This document shows positions 16,679-27,070 of a DNA stretch of 43,718 nt, one piece after another (the first letter of the stretch is position 1; each line of letters opens with the position of its first letter). Origin of the DNA: Sulfurimonadaceae bacterium (lineage in GTDB: Bacteria > Campylobacterota > Campylobacteria > Campylobacterales > Sulfurimonadaceae); NCBI GenBank assembly GCA_028683835.1, contig JAQUHB010000016.1, forward strand, positions 18,333-62,050. Direction: 5' to 3'. Under the pieces are notes generated by a model. The model made no database searches and was not told where the DNA came from. It saw only the letters and a list, made by a program, of their open reading frames with translations. A program made the translations under genes and the position numbers.

Positions 16679-17230
16679 TTATGCTTTTTTCAAAAACTCT
16701 GTTTTTAAATAAATTTTAGCACCGTTCACGCGACCTTCGATGTGACCTTCTACGTCTGCAGGAATCGTAATATTTCTCACAGTCGTTCCGCGTTTTGCAG
16801 TAAAACCGGCACCTTTGACATCTAAATCTTTTAAGATAACAACGCTGTCTCCATGTTGTAAAATAACACCATTAGCATCTTTGACTATAACATCGCTAGC
16901 AGTTTTTAGACCCGCTTCAGCCCAAGATTTTTCTTCATCTTCAAGATACATCATCTCTAAAAGGTCTTGACGACCAAGTTTAGTTAAAAGTCTATAAGCC
17001 ATCACTTTCACTGCAGGGACTTCGCTCCACATAGAATCATTTAAACAATTAAAGTGACTTTCATCAAGCTCATCAGATTCGATTTGACCTTTACATCTAG
17101 AGCAAACTAAAACTGACTGCCCAGCACTTGAATCTGATGGTGACACTTCTAAAACTGATAAATTTTCTTCACTTCCACAAAGTTCACACTTATTTCCGCT
17201 ACGCGCTATTAACTCTTTTTCTACGCTCAT
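16679..17230 (-). CDS. PhnA/YjdM-family zinc-ribbon protein
   Basis: This 183-residue protein has an N-terminal zinc ribbon formed by two Cys pairs (CELCG and CSRCKG), a helical middle (VMAYRLLTKLGRQDLLEMMYL), and a C-terminal PhnA domain. The latter has the family hallmark DANGVILQHGDSVVILKDLDVKG and ends in IKIYLKTEFLKK-like sequence. The family is named after the phn locus of E. coli, but a direct role in phosphonate use is doubtful and no phn genes are nearby. It is probably co-transcribed with the downstream phosphatase gene. Confidence 0.88.
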   Translation of the reverse strand: MSVEKELIARSGNKCELCGSEENLSVLEVSPSDSSAGQSVLVCSRCKGQIESDELDESHFNCLNDSMWSEVPAVKVMAYRLLTKLGRQDLLEMMYLEDEEKSWAEAGLKTASDVIVKDANGVILQHGDSVVILKDLDVKGAGFTAKRGTTVRNITIPADVEGHIEGRVNGAKIYLKTEFLKKA

Positions 17231-17284
17231 TATAAACCTTTTAATTAATTTGAAGTGCTATTTTACACTCATTGGGATTAAAAG

Positions 17285-17770
17285 CTAATTTTGCGCTGCC
17301 AACCTCACCCTTTGTGAGTGTGTGATAGCAACCGCCATCGCATCTGTAATGTCAAGCGGTTTGATCTCCTTTTTGATATTTAAAAGATTTTTTACCATAA
17401 AAGCCACTTGTTCTTTACCCGCTTTTGCTTTTCCAGTTAATGCTTTTTTTATCTGCAAAGGCGTATATTCACTAAACTGTCCAAACTCCTGTAAGAGTTT
17501 TAACATCAAAGCGCCGCGAAACTGTGCAAGCTTTATAACAGTTTTTGGATTGTGCGCATAAAACATACTCTCAACTGCGACTTCATCTATCTTAAACGAT
17601 TTAAAAAGCTGTTCTAATGCTTCAGCCATCTGAGGGATTTGAAACTGTAGATCTTCTGCTTTCATTTTCACAAGTCCTGCTTCGACCAAAGAGGTCTTAC
17701 CTTTATCCAAAGAGATAATTGCATACCCCATATTTTTTGTTCCCGGATCTATTCCTAAAATATTTATCAT
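17285..17770 (-). CDS. ruvC: Holliday junction resolvase RuvC
   Basis: This 161-residue endonuclease cuts Holliday junctions with RuvAB. The RNase H-like fold shows the catalytic acidic residues: Asp8 in [13 protein letters not shown], Glu in [14 protein letters not shown], and the Asp pair in [12 protein letters not shown]. The length is normal. The gene is separated from the PhnA-family gene by 54 bp and is divergent from sixA. ruvA and ruvB are not in the window. Confidence 0.96.
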   Translation of the reverse strand: MINILGIDPGTKNMGYAIISLDKGKTSLVEAGLVKMKAEDLQFQIPQMAEALEQLFKSFKIDEVAVESMFYAHNPKTVIKLAQFRGALMLKLLQEFGQFSEYTPLQIKKALTGKAKAGKEQVAFMVKNLLNIKKEIKPLDITDAMAVAITHSQRVRLAAQN

Positions 17771-17871
17771 ATCTGTCCAATTCTATTTTAGCTATTATAT
17801 ATCTGAAATTATTTTATCGTGAAAATTATGACAAAAAGCAACTTATTAAAGAATCGGAAGTGACCCATAAA

Positions 17872-18360
17872 ATGAAAAAACTCTATATTATACGTCATGC
17901 TAAATCTAGCTGGAAAGATGAAACACTCGATGATTTTGAAAGACCACTCAATAAAAGAGGTGAAAATGATGCGTCATTTATGGCAAAGATTCTAAAGCAA
18001 AAAGGTGTCATGCCGGATATAATCATCTCTAGTGCTGCGCTAAGAGCAAAAACAACAGCCGAACTGATTGCCAAAGAGCTAAACTTTAAAAAACAAATAA
18101 CATATAATCCAAAACTTTATGAAGCTAATACAGATAATATATTTGATACAATTTTAACAATAGATGATTCGTGTAATATTGTTTTTTTAATAGGACACAA
18201 TCCAAGTCTCAACATGTTTGTTGAGACTCTTGTCAATTTTCAAGAGAACATTCCGACATGCGGTATTATTGAACTCGAAATTGATTGTGAATATTTTAAA
18301 ACTTTCAACTCTACATGTACGAAACTGCTCTCTTTTGATTTTCCTAAAAAGAAGAGATAA
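17872..18360 (+). CDS. sixA: Phosphohistidine phosphatase SixA-like
   Basis: This 162-residue histidine-phosphatase-superfamily protein has the catalytic RHAK motif at residues 8-11 (YIIRHAKSSW), and the second His in FLIGHNPSLN. The pattern FERPLNKRG and SSAALRAKTTAE is typical of SixA. In E. coli SixA removes phosphate from histidine phosphotransfer proteins. I choose the ATG at 17872 because the RHAK motif then sits at the usual distance from the start. A longer in-frame reading from 17719 would overlap ruvC and has no family support. The target here is unknown. Confidence 0.88.
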   Translation: MKKLYIIRHAKSSWKDETLDDFERPLNKRGENDASFMAKILKQKGVMPDIIISSAALRAKTTAELIAKELNFKKQITYNPKLYEANTDNIFDTILTIDDSCNIVFLIGHNPSLNMFVETLVNFQENIPTCGIIELEIDCEYFKTFNSTCTKLLSFDFPKKKR

Positions 18361-18396
18361 ATATCATAAAAATAAAATTTGTAAAAAGATGATGAG

Positions 18397-19665
18397 ATGA
18401 AAAAAATCAATGAGATAACTGAAGAATTAAAACTTCAGATTATGGATGCCAATAGTAAAGTTTTTTATACTGAAGATGAGAAAAATTGTATTTTGGATTA
18501 TTATAGACAAGCGTTATGTGCACTTTTTTTAGGTAAGAAAACTGAAGTATTAGAAAAATTTTATGAACTTTCAAATCTAAAATTATTCCGCAATATTCCT
18601 TATTCAATTTTTTTCAGTGAAATCGAATTTATAAAAAATAAAGTTGCAAATGAGATTTTACTAAAAAAAGATGCCAGCAAGCTTTTTGAACTTTTTGAAC
18701 TTTTTAAAGAAATAGAAAATAGTATTGCTAAGATTTTTTTAAATTCTTATACAGAGGAATTAAAAAACAAGAATGCACTTAGAATACGTGCTATCGAGAT
18801 ATTTAAAGAGAAAAAAATCATCAAATATTATGAGCACCATCTTGATTGGCTCAATGATCTTGCACTCTCCATCCGTAATCTTGATATTAGTCTATTCCCA
18901 CAAACGAATTCAAAATTATGTGAATTTGGAAAATGGCTTGATGCCGAGGGCAAAATAACTATCTCCAACAACAGTCAATATAGAACACTTAAGTTAGCTC
19001 ATGACAAACTTCACCAACTTTCATCAAGAATTAAATCTCATATAACTTCAAAAAAAGAGATTGAATATATGCTTATTTTATCTATGCTTCAAAAATGTGA
19101 ATATCTTTCTATTGATGTAGGAATAGAACTCTCTTTTATAAAAAGTTCAGAATATATGCAAAAAGCACATTATGACACGCTCACAAATGTCCTAAATAGA
19201 AACTATCTTGATGATATCTACGAAAATGAGTTTAAACTAGCAAAACTTACAGGCAAAAGATTTTCTGTAGCGATGTGCGACCTTGATCACTTTAAAACAA
19301 TCAATGACACCTATGGACATGACAGCGGTGATATTGTTTTAAAATCATTTGCATCTTTTCTCAAATCAACATTAAGAGAAACCGATTACATCATAAGATA
19401 CGGAGGAGAGGAGTTTGTCATTATTTTCCCATCGACTTCAATTGAAAATGGTATAAAACTTTTAGAAAGATTTAGAGAAAATTTGGAACATTTTGATATT
19501 GAAACAAATATAAAAACCATAAATATTACAGCATCATTTGGCATAATTGAGGTAGATCCTAATGACTCAGATAGATATGAATTCAATATTGAAAACAGTA
19601 TACGAAAAGTTGATGAAAAACTTTACCTTGCAAAAGAGAAGGGAAGAAACCGAATAGAGTTTTAA
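18397..19665 (+). CDS. CZB-GGDEF diguanylate cyclase (DgcZ-like output module)
   Basis: This 422-residue enzyme is predicted to make cyclic di-GMP. Residues 1 to about 135 are all-helical and unrecognised. Residues about 145-210 form a chemoreceptor zinc-binding (CZB) domain: His147 or His148, Cys175 in CEFGKW, His202 and His206, with the Cys-His-His spacing (27 and 4) matching the zinc ligands of E. coli DgcZ as I recall them. A GGDEF domain follows with CDLDHFK, the active-site GGEEF at 336-340 and an intact inhibitory I-site RETD at 327-330. It is predicted to be active, feedback-inhibited and possibly zinc-controlled. It has no membrane span. It ends just before oriC1. Confidence 0.9.
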   Translation: MKKINEITEELKLQIMDANSKVFYTEDEKNCILDYYRQALCALFLGKKTEVLEKFYELSNLKLFRNIPYSIFFSEIEFIKNKVANEILLKKDASKLFELFELFKEIENSIAKIFLNSYTEELKNKNALRIRAIEIFKEKKIIKYYEHHLDWLNDLALSIRNLDISLFPQTNSKLCEFGKWLDAEGKITISNNSQYRTLKLAHDKLHQLSSRIKSHITSKKEIEYMLILSMLQKCEYLSIDVGIELSFIKSSEYMQKAHYDTLTNVLNRNYLDDIYENEFKLAKLTGKRFSVAMCDLDHFKTINDTYGHDSGDIVLKSFASFLKSTLRETDYIIRYGGEEFVIIFPSTSIENGIKLLERFRENLEHFDIETNIKTINITASFGIIEVDPNDSDRYEFNIENSIRKVDEKLYLAKEKGRNRIEF

Positions 19666-19673
19666 AATAGACT

Positions 19674-19771
19674 CTATTCACATAAGTGAATATCTCTTAT
19701 TCACATTTATCTATCCTCCTATTTAATGTACTTATATGCTAATTCATGCTAGTATTCACATTTCATTCACT
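19674..19771. other. oriC1: DnaA-box cluster upstream of dnaA
   Basis: There are five TTCAC-core DnaA boxes in 98 bp: CTATTCACA (19674-19682), ATATTCACT on minus (19685-19693), TTATTCACA (19697-19705), GTATTCACA (19752-19760) and TCATTCACT (19763-19771). The TTCAC core is the epsilonproteobacterial form of the box. The last box abuts the dnaA ribosome site, so DnaA probably also controls its own gene here. Confidence 0.8.
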
Positions 19772-19782
19772 TAAGGCAATTT

Positions 19783-21099
19783 ATGAATATTGGCGAAAAA
19801 ATCCTTCTCAAACTCAAAGAAGAAATCCCTGATATAGAATATAAACGTTATATCAAACAACTCACATTTGATGAAAAAAATTCTAGTAGTGACCAAGCTA
19901 TCTATTATGCACCAAATACTCTTATAGCAAATTACATTAAAACGAAGTTTTCTGAAAAAATATCTCATCTTTTTGAAGTTTACAGCTCAAGTAAAGTTAA
20001 TGTTCTTATAACATTGCCATCCAAACTGGAGTTAGATACAAAAGAGGTGAAAAATGTTATAGATAAAGAAAAAATAAAACACTCTATGCTTAACCCTTCT
20101 CATACTTTTGACAACTTTGTCGTCGGCGGCTCCAACCAGTTTGCATATGCAGCAGCAAAAAGTGTCAGCGAAAAGCCTGGAGGCATTTACAATCCTCTTT
20201 TTATTTATGGCGGTGTCGGAATTGGAAAAACACACCTTATGCAGGCTATTGGAAATGTGCTTCAAAACCAAGGTAAAAATGTTATCTATACCTCTGTAGA
20301 ACAGTTTTTAAATGATTTTCTTCGCCATCTTAGAAATGGAAATATGGATAGATTTAAAGATAAATATAGAAAGTGTGATGTTTTACTTATTGATGATATT
20401 CAATTTCTTAGCGGAAAAGACTCTGTTCAAGAAGAATTTTTCCACACTTTTGAAGCTCTTAAAAATGATAAAAAACAGATTATAATTACATCTGATAAAC
20501 ATCCAAAACAGATAGGCGGTCTTGAGGCAAGACTTAAAAGCCGTTTTGAATGGGGACTTATAGCTGATATCCAGCCTCCAGAACTTGAAACTAAAATCAA
20601 TATTATTAAAAAGAAATGTGAGATCAACCGTATTAAACTCAGTAATGATGTTATCAACTACATTGCAACTATTATCGAAAATAATGCGCGTGAGATAGAG
20701 GGAATTCTTTCAAAACTTCATGCATATGCAAAACTCATGAATATTGACATCAATATAGAGTTCGCAAAAAATGTTTTAAAAGAGCAACAAAGAGAAAACC
20801 GTGCAAATATTACCATAGACCTTATTATGGATGTTGTAGCAAAAGAACTCAATGTAAAACCAAGCGAAGTAAAATCAAAAAGCAGATCAAAAAATATTGT
20901 TTATGCAAGAAGAATTGCCATCTATCTTTGTCGCGATCTTACAACAAACTCTATGCCTCAACTAGCTCAGTATTTTGGTATGAAGGACCATACTGCTATC
21001 TCACATACCATGAAAAAGATCAATGAACTCATCAAAGATGATGAAGATTTTAAAACAAAAATTGAAGAATTAAACAATAAAATAAAAACTGCTTCATAG
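19783..21099 (+). CDS. dnaA: Chromosomal replication initiator DnaA
   Basis: This 438-residue initiator has domain I at residues 1 to about 80, a short linker, and an AAA+ ATPase with Walker A GGVGIGKTH (about 143-151) and Walker B VLLIDDIQFL. The box VII/sensor region is REIEGILSKL. A C-terminal helix-turn-helix carries the DnaA signature (TNSMPQLAQYFGMKDHTAISHT), which contacts the boxes. An AAGG ribosome site lies 6 nt before the ATG. It is flanked on both sides by DnaA-box clusters, the bipartite origin arrangement known for epsilonproteobacteria. Confidence 0.98.
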   Translation: MNIGEKILLKLKEEIPDIEYKRYIKQLTFDEKNSSSDQAIYYAPNTLIANYIKTKFSEKISHLFEVYSSSKVNVLITLPSKLELDTKEVKNVIDKEKIKHSMLNPSHTFDNFVVGGSNQFAYAAAKSVSEKPGGIYNPLFIYGGVGIGKTHLMQAIGNVLQNQGKNVIYTSVEQFLNDFLRHLRNGNMDRFKDKYRKCDVLLIDDIQFLSGKDSVQEEFFHTFEALKNDKKQIIITSDKHPKQIGGLEARLKSRFEWGLIADIQPPELETKINIIKKKCEINRIKLSNDVINYIATIIENNAREIEGILSKLHAYAKLMNIDINIEFAKNVLKEQQRENRANITIDLIMDVVAKELNVKPSEVKSKSRSKNIVYARRIAIYLCRDLTTNSMPQLAQYFGMKDHTAISHTMKKINELIKDDEDFKTKIEELNNKIKTAS

Positions 21100-21137
21100 A
21101 TAAAATAAAATTTATTTGTAAGGTACTTAAAAAAAGA

Positions 21138-21143
21138 TATAAT
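21138..21143 (+). promoter_or_regulatory. -10 box for dnaN
   Basis: TATAAT lies directly upstream of the oriC2 DnaA boxes, so a dnaN transcript from here would cross the box array and be sensitive to bound DnaA. The leader would be about 140 nt. Confidence 0.45.
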
Positions 21144-21149
21144 TTTGGA

Positions 21150-21284
21150 AGTGAAAAGATGTGAAAGATGTTAATACGTCTGTTCACACAAGTATATTCG
21201 AGTGGAGCGGGTGAATAATGTTTTTTTCACATACTCACAACCCCCTACTACTACGTACTAATAATTTAAAAAATAAATAGGAAA
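21150..21284. other. oriC2: DnaA boxes, DnaA-trios and unwinding element
   Basis: TTCAC-core boxes lie at 21150-21158 and 21160-21168 (minus), 21180-21188 (plus), 21210-21218 (minus, TTATTCACC) and 21223-21231 (plus), with a weaker TCAC site at 21231-21239. Next comes a C-run (21241-21245), three CTA trios (21245-21253) plus an offset TACTAATA, then an AT-rich stretch to about 21280. Box, GC spacer, trios and AT-rich DNA in that order match the basal unwinding element described for bacterial origins. Strand opening is therefore predicted at about 21255-21284, just before dnaN. Confidence 0.85.
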
Positions 21285-21288
21285 AATC

Positions 21289-22356
21289 ATGAAAATTACA
21301 ATAGAAAAATCTATTCTTGAAAACATACTTCTTTCTTCTCAACCTTTTCTAGAAAAAAAAGATACTTCACAAATTACATCTCATGTTTATATTAAAGTTG
21401 AAAACTCTACTTTAACTTTAAAAGCAACTGACTATGAAATAGGTTTACATGTAAAAATTGAACAAATACATGCAACAGAAGATGGAGAAGTAACCGCAAA
21501 TGGTAAAAAACTATTGGACATTATCAGAATATTAAAAGATAAAGAAGTTACTTTAGAAACTAAGAATGAAATTTTATATATTACTCAAGCAAATTCTAAA
21601 TTTAAACTTCCAACATTTTTATCAAATGAATTTCCTATATTTCCAAATTATGAAGGTAAACCAAGCATATCTATTGAATCTCATACTTTGGTTGGATCAC
21701 TAAAAAAGATAACACCTGCAATCGATTCAAATAATCCTAAATTTGAACTTAACGGCGCTCTCTTAGATATCAAAAATAATAGCATATCGTTTGTTTCAAC
21801 AGATACAAGACGTTTAGCTTTAGTAAACATAGAAAATTCTACTGAAAATGAACTTTCACTTATTATCCCAAAAAAAGCAATTATTGAAATCCAAAAACTT
21901 TTTTTTGATAATATAGAGATTTACTATGACAATACTTATCTCATAGTTCACTCTAATCAATACACATTTTTTACAAAACTTATTAATGGAAAATTTCCAG
22001 ATTATTCTCGAATCATTCCAAAAGAGATTGCAAAAACAATTGTTCTGCCAAAATCAAATATAATTGATTCTATAAAACAAATTACTACTATTTCTAATGA
22101 TATGAAAATTACTCTTTTAAAAGGTACTATTATATTTGAAAGTTTGAGTAATGACAATATTGAAGCAAAAACTGAAATTACTCATGAAACAGGATTTGAA
22201 GAACCATTTGTACTTGCGGTAAATAGTAGATATATTTTAGATTTTCTTGCTCAAATAGATTCTCAAGAATTTACATTAGGGTTAAACAGTTCTAATCTAC
22301 CCTTTGTTTTAACTGATAATAATTTTAAAACAATAGTTATGCCTATCGTAATATAA
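21289..22356 (+). CDS. dnaN: DNA polymerase III beta sliding clamp
   Basis: This 355-residue clamp protein tethers DNA polymerase to the template as a dimeric ring. Three clamp domains of about 120 residues each are readable, with characteristic stretches VTANGKKLLDIIR, FVSTDTRRLALV and KFPDYSRIIP. It ends in MPIVI, a shortened form of the usual MPMR-type tail. AGGA precedes the ATG by 6 nt. The protein is Lys-, Ile- and Asn-rich, in line with the AT-rich DNA. A TTACATGTAA word encodes Leu-His-Val-Lys near residue 53. Confidence 0.97.
   Translation: MKITIEKSILENILLSSQPFLEKKDTSQITSHVYIKVENSTLTLKATDYEIGLHVKIEQIHATEDGEVTANGKKLLDIIRILKDKEVTLETKNEILYITQANSKFKLPTFLSNEFPIFPNYEGKPSISIESHTLVGSLKKITPAIDSNNPKFELNGALLDIKNNSISFVSTDTRRLALVNIENSTENELSLIIPKKAIIEIQKLFFDNIEIYYDNTYLIVHSNQYTFFTKLINGKFPDYSRIIPKEIAKTIVLPKSNIIDSIKQITTISNDMKITLLKGTIIFESLSNDNIEAKTEITHETGFEEPFVLAVNSRYILDFLAQIDSQEFTLGLNSSNLPFVLTDNNFKTIVMPIVI
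21445..21454. repeat. TTACATGTAA palindrome
   Basis: An exact copy inside dnaN, encoding Leu-His-Val-Lys. Confidence 0.85.
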
Positions 22357-22368
22357 ATTTTTTTATTA

Positions 22369-22394
22369 AAAAGAGTCTTTAAAATGACTCTTTT
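22369..22394 (+). terminator. Intrinsic terminator after dnaN
   Basis: AAAAGAGTC (22369-22377) and GACTCTTTT (22386-22394) form a perfect 9-bp stem with an 8-nt loop, ending in T's, 12 bp after the dnaN stop. A-rich sequence on the other side makes it potentially bidirectional. It separates dnaN from gyrB transcription. Confidence 0.8.
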
Positions 22395-22441
22395 CTTACA
22401 ACTTGTCATAAAAAATCTTCCTCTCAACAATTTTTAGCTAA

Positions 22442-24787
<2,346 letters not shown>

Positions 24788-24792
24788 CAAAT

Positions 24793-26199
24793 ATGCTATT
24801 ACCCGAAAAAAAAGAGAGAGAAAATAGATTTAAACTTGCACTTCGCATGGGTTTACCTATCTTTTTTTTGGGTCTTTTATCTATCGTTTCATTTATTAAT
24901 CAACCTGCTCAAAATATAACATCTTCATTCTACATTGGCGCCACCCTTATACTTGCCATTATGATTTACTTCTTTTTATATATGATTTATAGAGGATTTG
25001 ATGAGAGAATTACTGATCCAATCACACATATATTTACTCGTGAATATCTTTATAAACTTTTAAAAAAAGAGATTCAAAAAGAAAATTATTCCATAATCCT
25101 TGTTAGTATAGATAATCTTCATACAATTAATGAAGTATATGGAATAAAAAATGGAGATAATATTCTTTATGGCATTGTTAAAGAGATTTCAACTTTTTTA
25201 TCATCAAAAGGAATTAATGATTTTCCACTTGGTCATATAAAAGGGGGAGATTTTTTAATAGGTCTCGATGGAGAGAAAAGTGAATACACCTCTATTATTG
25301 ATCTGATGTGTTTAAAACTTTCTACATGCAATCTTTACGGCATTGAAGTTCAAATAATAGCTTCTATTGCTGATAACAACTTTTCAAAAAATTTAGATTA
25401 TTTGATAGATCATCTTTTTGAACAACAAATTCTCAATAAATCTTCAAAAAATATTCTCAAAGAAGATGATATTATTGATCCAAATGATGTACAAATATCT
25501 ATAATTGATGCTATAAAAAATAGTAATTTTAAAATATACAGTCAAAATGTCTATGATAAAGATGGAAATATATTTTTAGAAGACTTATCAATAAAACTTC
25601 AGATAGAAAATAAAATAATTCATCAAAATACTTTTATCCCCGTTGTAAATAGGTTAGGGCTTTCAAAAGAGTTTGATCTTGTTCTCTTGGATAAAGTTGC
25701 AAAAATGGCATCTACAAATGAAAGAATATATTCAATTTGTGTTTCACCCACTACACTTAGAGAACCCTCATTTGTATCACATATGAAAAACTTATTAGGC
25801 ACGTACACATCTATACAAAATAAAATAGTCCTTTTAATCTCTGAAATTGATTATTATAATAATATTTTGCGTTATAATCAAACAATTCAAAATTTGAGAA
25901 CAATGGGTGTGTACATTGCTATAGACAGATTTGGAGAATATCATTCGAGTTTTTTATATTTTAGAGAAATAGAAGTAGATATGGTTCGATTTGATTCAAG
26001 ATATACAAAAAGCTTGAGTTCTACACGGTATAGAGATATTGTGAAGGGCTTACATGGAAGTATAAATACTCTTCATTCAAAGTCGTGGATGAAAATGATA
26101 GAAGATAAAGAAATATATGAAATATCCAAAGAACTAAGAATAGATCTTTTACAAGGTCGGTATTGTGATAATAAAAATTTTACGGGAGAAATAGATTGA
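24793..26199 (+). CDS. Membrane protein with degenerate GGDEF and EAL domains
   Basis: This is a 468-residue protein. Two membrane helices at about residues 19-37 and 44-65 are followed by a GGDEF-like domain in which the active motif is reduced to KGGDFLIGL. An EAL-like domain follows in which the EAL signature is LEDLSIKL and the metal-binding DDFG is IDRFG; later landmarks are DMVRFD and LQGRYC. Both domains have lost key catalytic residues, so it is probably a c-di-GMP receptor or scaffold rather than an enzyme. It follows gyrB by 5 bp, with no clear ribosome site, and overlaps the queF start. Confidence 0.8.
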   Translation: MLLPEKKERENRFKLALRMGLPIFFLGLLSIVSFINQPAQNITSSFYIGATLILAIMIYFFLYMIYRGFDERITDPITHIFTREYLYKLLKKEIQKENYSIILVSIDNLHTINEVYGIKNGDNILYGIVKEISTFLSSKGINDFPLGHIKGGDFLIGLDGEKSEYTSIIDLMCLKLSTCNLYGIEVQIIASIADNNFSKNLDYLIDHLFEQQILNKSSKNILKEDDIIDPNDVQISIIDAIKNSNFKIYSQNVYDKDGNIFLEDLSIKLQIENKIIHQNTFIPVVNRLGLSKEFDLVLLDKVAKMASTNERIYSICVSPTTLREPSFVSHMKNLLGTYTSIQNKIVLLISEIDYYNNILRYNQTIQNLRTMGVYIAIDRFGEYHSSFLYFREIEVDMVRFDSRYTKSLSSTRYRDIVKGLHGSINTLHSKSWMKMIEDKEIYEISKELRIDLLQGRYCDNKNFTGEID

Positions 26200-26579
26200 A
26201 ATACGGTGAAAAGGTAGTTTTAGAATTTGATATTGAAAAAGATATAGAGATATGGCCAAATATACATAAAAGAGATTATCTCATTAAATTAACTCTCCCA
26301 GAGTTTAGTTGTTTATGTCCTAGAAGCGGTTATCCAGATTATGCAACGATTTATATCGAATACACACCAAATGAATGGGTTATAGAATTAAAAGCAATAA
26401 AACTTTATATAAATTCATTTAGGAATAGATATATTTCTCATGAAAATAGTGCAAATGAGATTTATGAACTTTTAGAAACAAAATTAAAACCAAAATATCT
26501 TAAAGTTGTTGCTGATTACAATCCAAGAGGAAATGTACATACACTTATAGAGATAGATAGTTCAAAAATAGAGCATTAA
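26196..26579 (+). CDS. queF: 7-cyano-7-deazaguanine reductase QueF
   Basis: This 127-residue NADPH-dependent nitrile reductase converts preQ0 to preQ1 in queuosine synthesis. The short type I form is seen, with nucleophile Cys41 and Asp48 in LCPRSGYPDYAT, the QueF motif ELKAIKLYINSFRN, and ISHEN. The start is a TTG at 26196 with a GGGAGA ribosome site 7-8 nt upstream. The TTG overlaps the stop of the preceding gene, and no ATG in frame would keep the conserved N-terminus. Other queuosine genes are not in the window. Confidence 0.94.
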   Translation: MKYGEKVVLEFDIEKDIEIWPNIHKRDYLIKLTLPEFSCLCPRSGYPDYATIYIEYTPNEWVIELKAIKLYINSFRNRYISHENSANEIYELLETKLKPKYLKVVADYNPRGNVHTLIEIDSSKIEH

Positions 26580-26605
26580 ACAATAATAAAACAGGAGAGT
26601 ATCCA

Positions 26606-27070
26606 ATGTTTGGTAGATTGTTAAAAAAGAGTGAAAAAACGGGTGCTAACAGTTCAAAAGAGCTTCCTGAATATCTTTCAAATATAGGTATTTCTGAAAT
26701 GAGAAATCTTTTACTTGGACAAATTGAAAAGTTTCCTGTTAATGAAGAGATGATAGTAGAAATACTAAAAAAAATGATTTATCAAGATGAAAAAACAGGA
26801 AAACGATTTCTTGAGAGCAGTGATGCTGATAGTAAACTCAAAAAAGCATTTGAAATAGTTATTACAGCTGCAAGCAGTAAAAAAATGTCTGTTGAAGCAA
26901 TTGAATTAATTCAAAAGTTTATCCTTATGTATACAGATCTCATAGATGGTTTTGATGCGAGAAATAAACAGATATATATGCATAAATTAACAAAAGCGAT
27001 AGAGCTTTCTATAAACACGGTAGAACAGCTTACCGCTTACATAAATAAAATGGCCGTAATCAATAGATAA
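26606..27070 (+). CDS. Unknown 154-residue helical protein
   Basis: A strong AGGAGA ribosome site precedes the ATG. The protein is nearly all alpha-helical by composition, with no signal peptide or membrane span and a basic N-terminus (RLLKKSEK). The pattern NEEMIVEILKKMIYQDEKTGKR followed by AIELIQKFILMYTDLIDG suggests a helical bundle. I do not recognise a family. It follows queF by 26 bp on the same strand and its 3' end overlaps the convergent CCA-type gene by 11 bp. Confidence 0.65.
   Translation: MFGRLLKKSEKTGANSSKELPEYLSNIGISEMRNLLLGQIEKFPVNEEMIVEILKKMIYQDEKTGKRFLESSDADSKLKKAFEIVITAASSKKMSVEAIELIQKFILMYTDLIDGFDARNKQIYMHKLTKAIELSINTVEQLTAYINKMAVINR

Noticed and set aside
17719-17871. 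Longer reading of sixA from 17719
   Set aside because: It runs over the ruvC start and has no resemblance to the family; the RHAK motif is at normal distance from the 17872 ATG.
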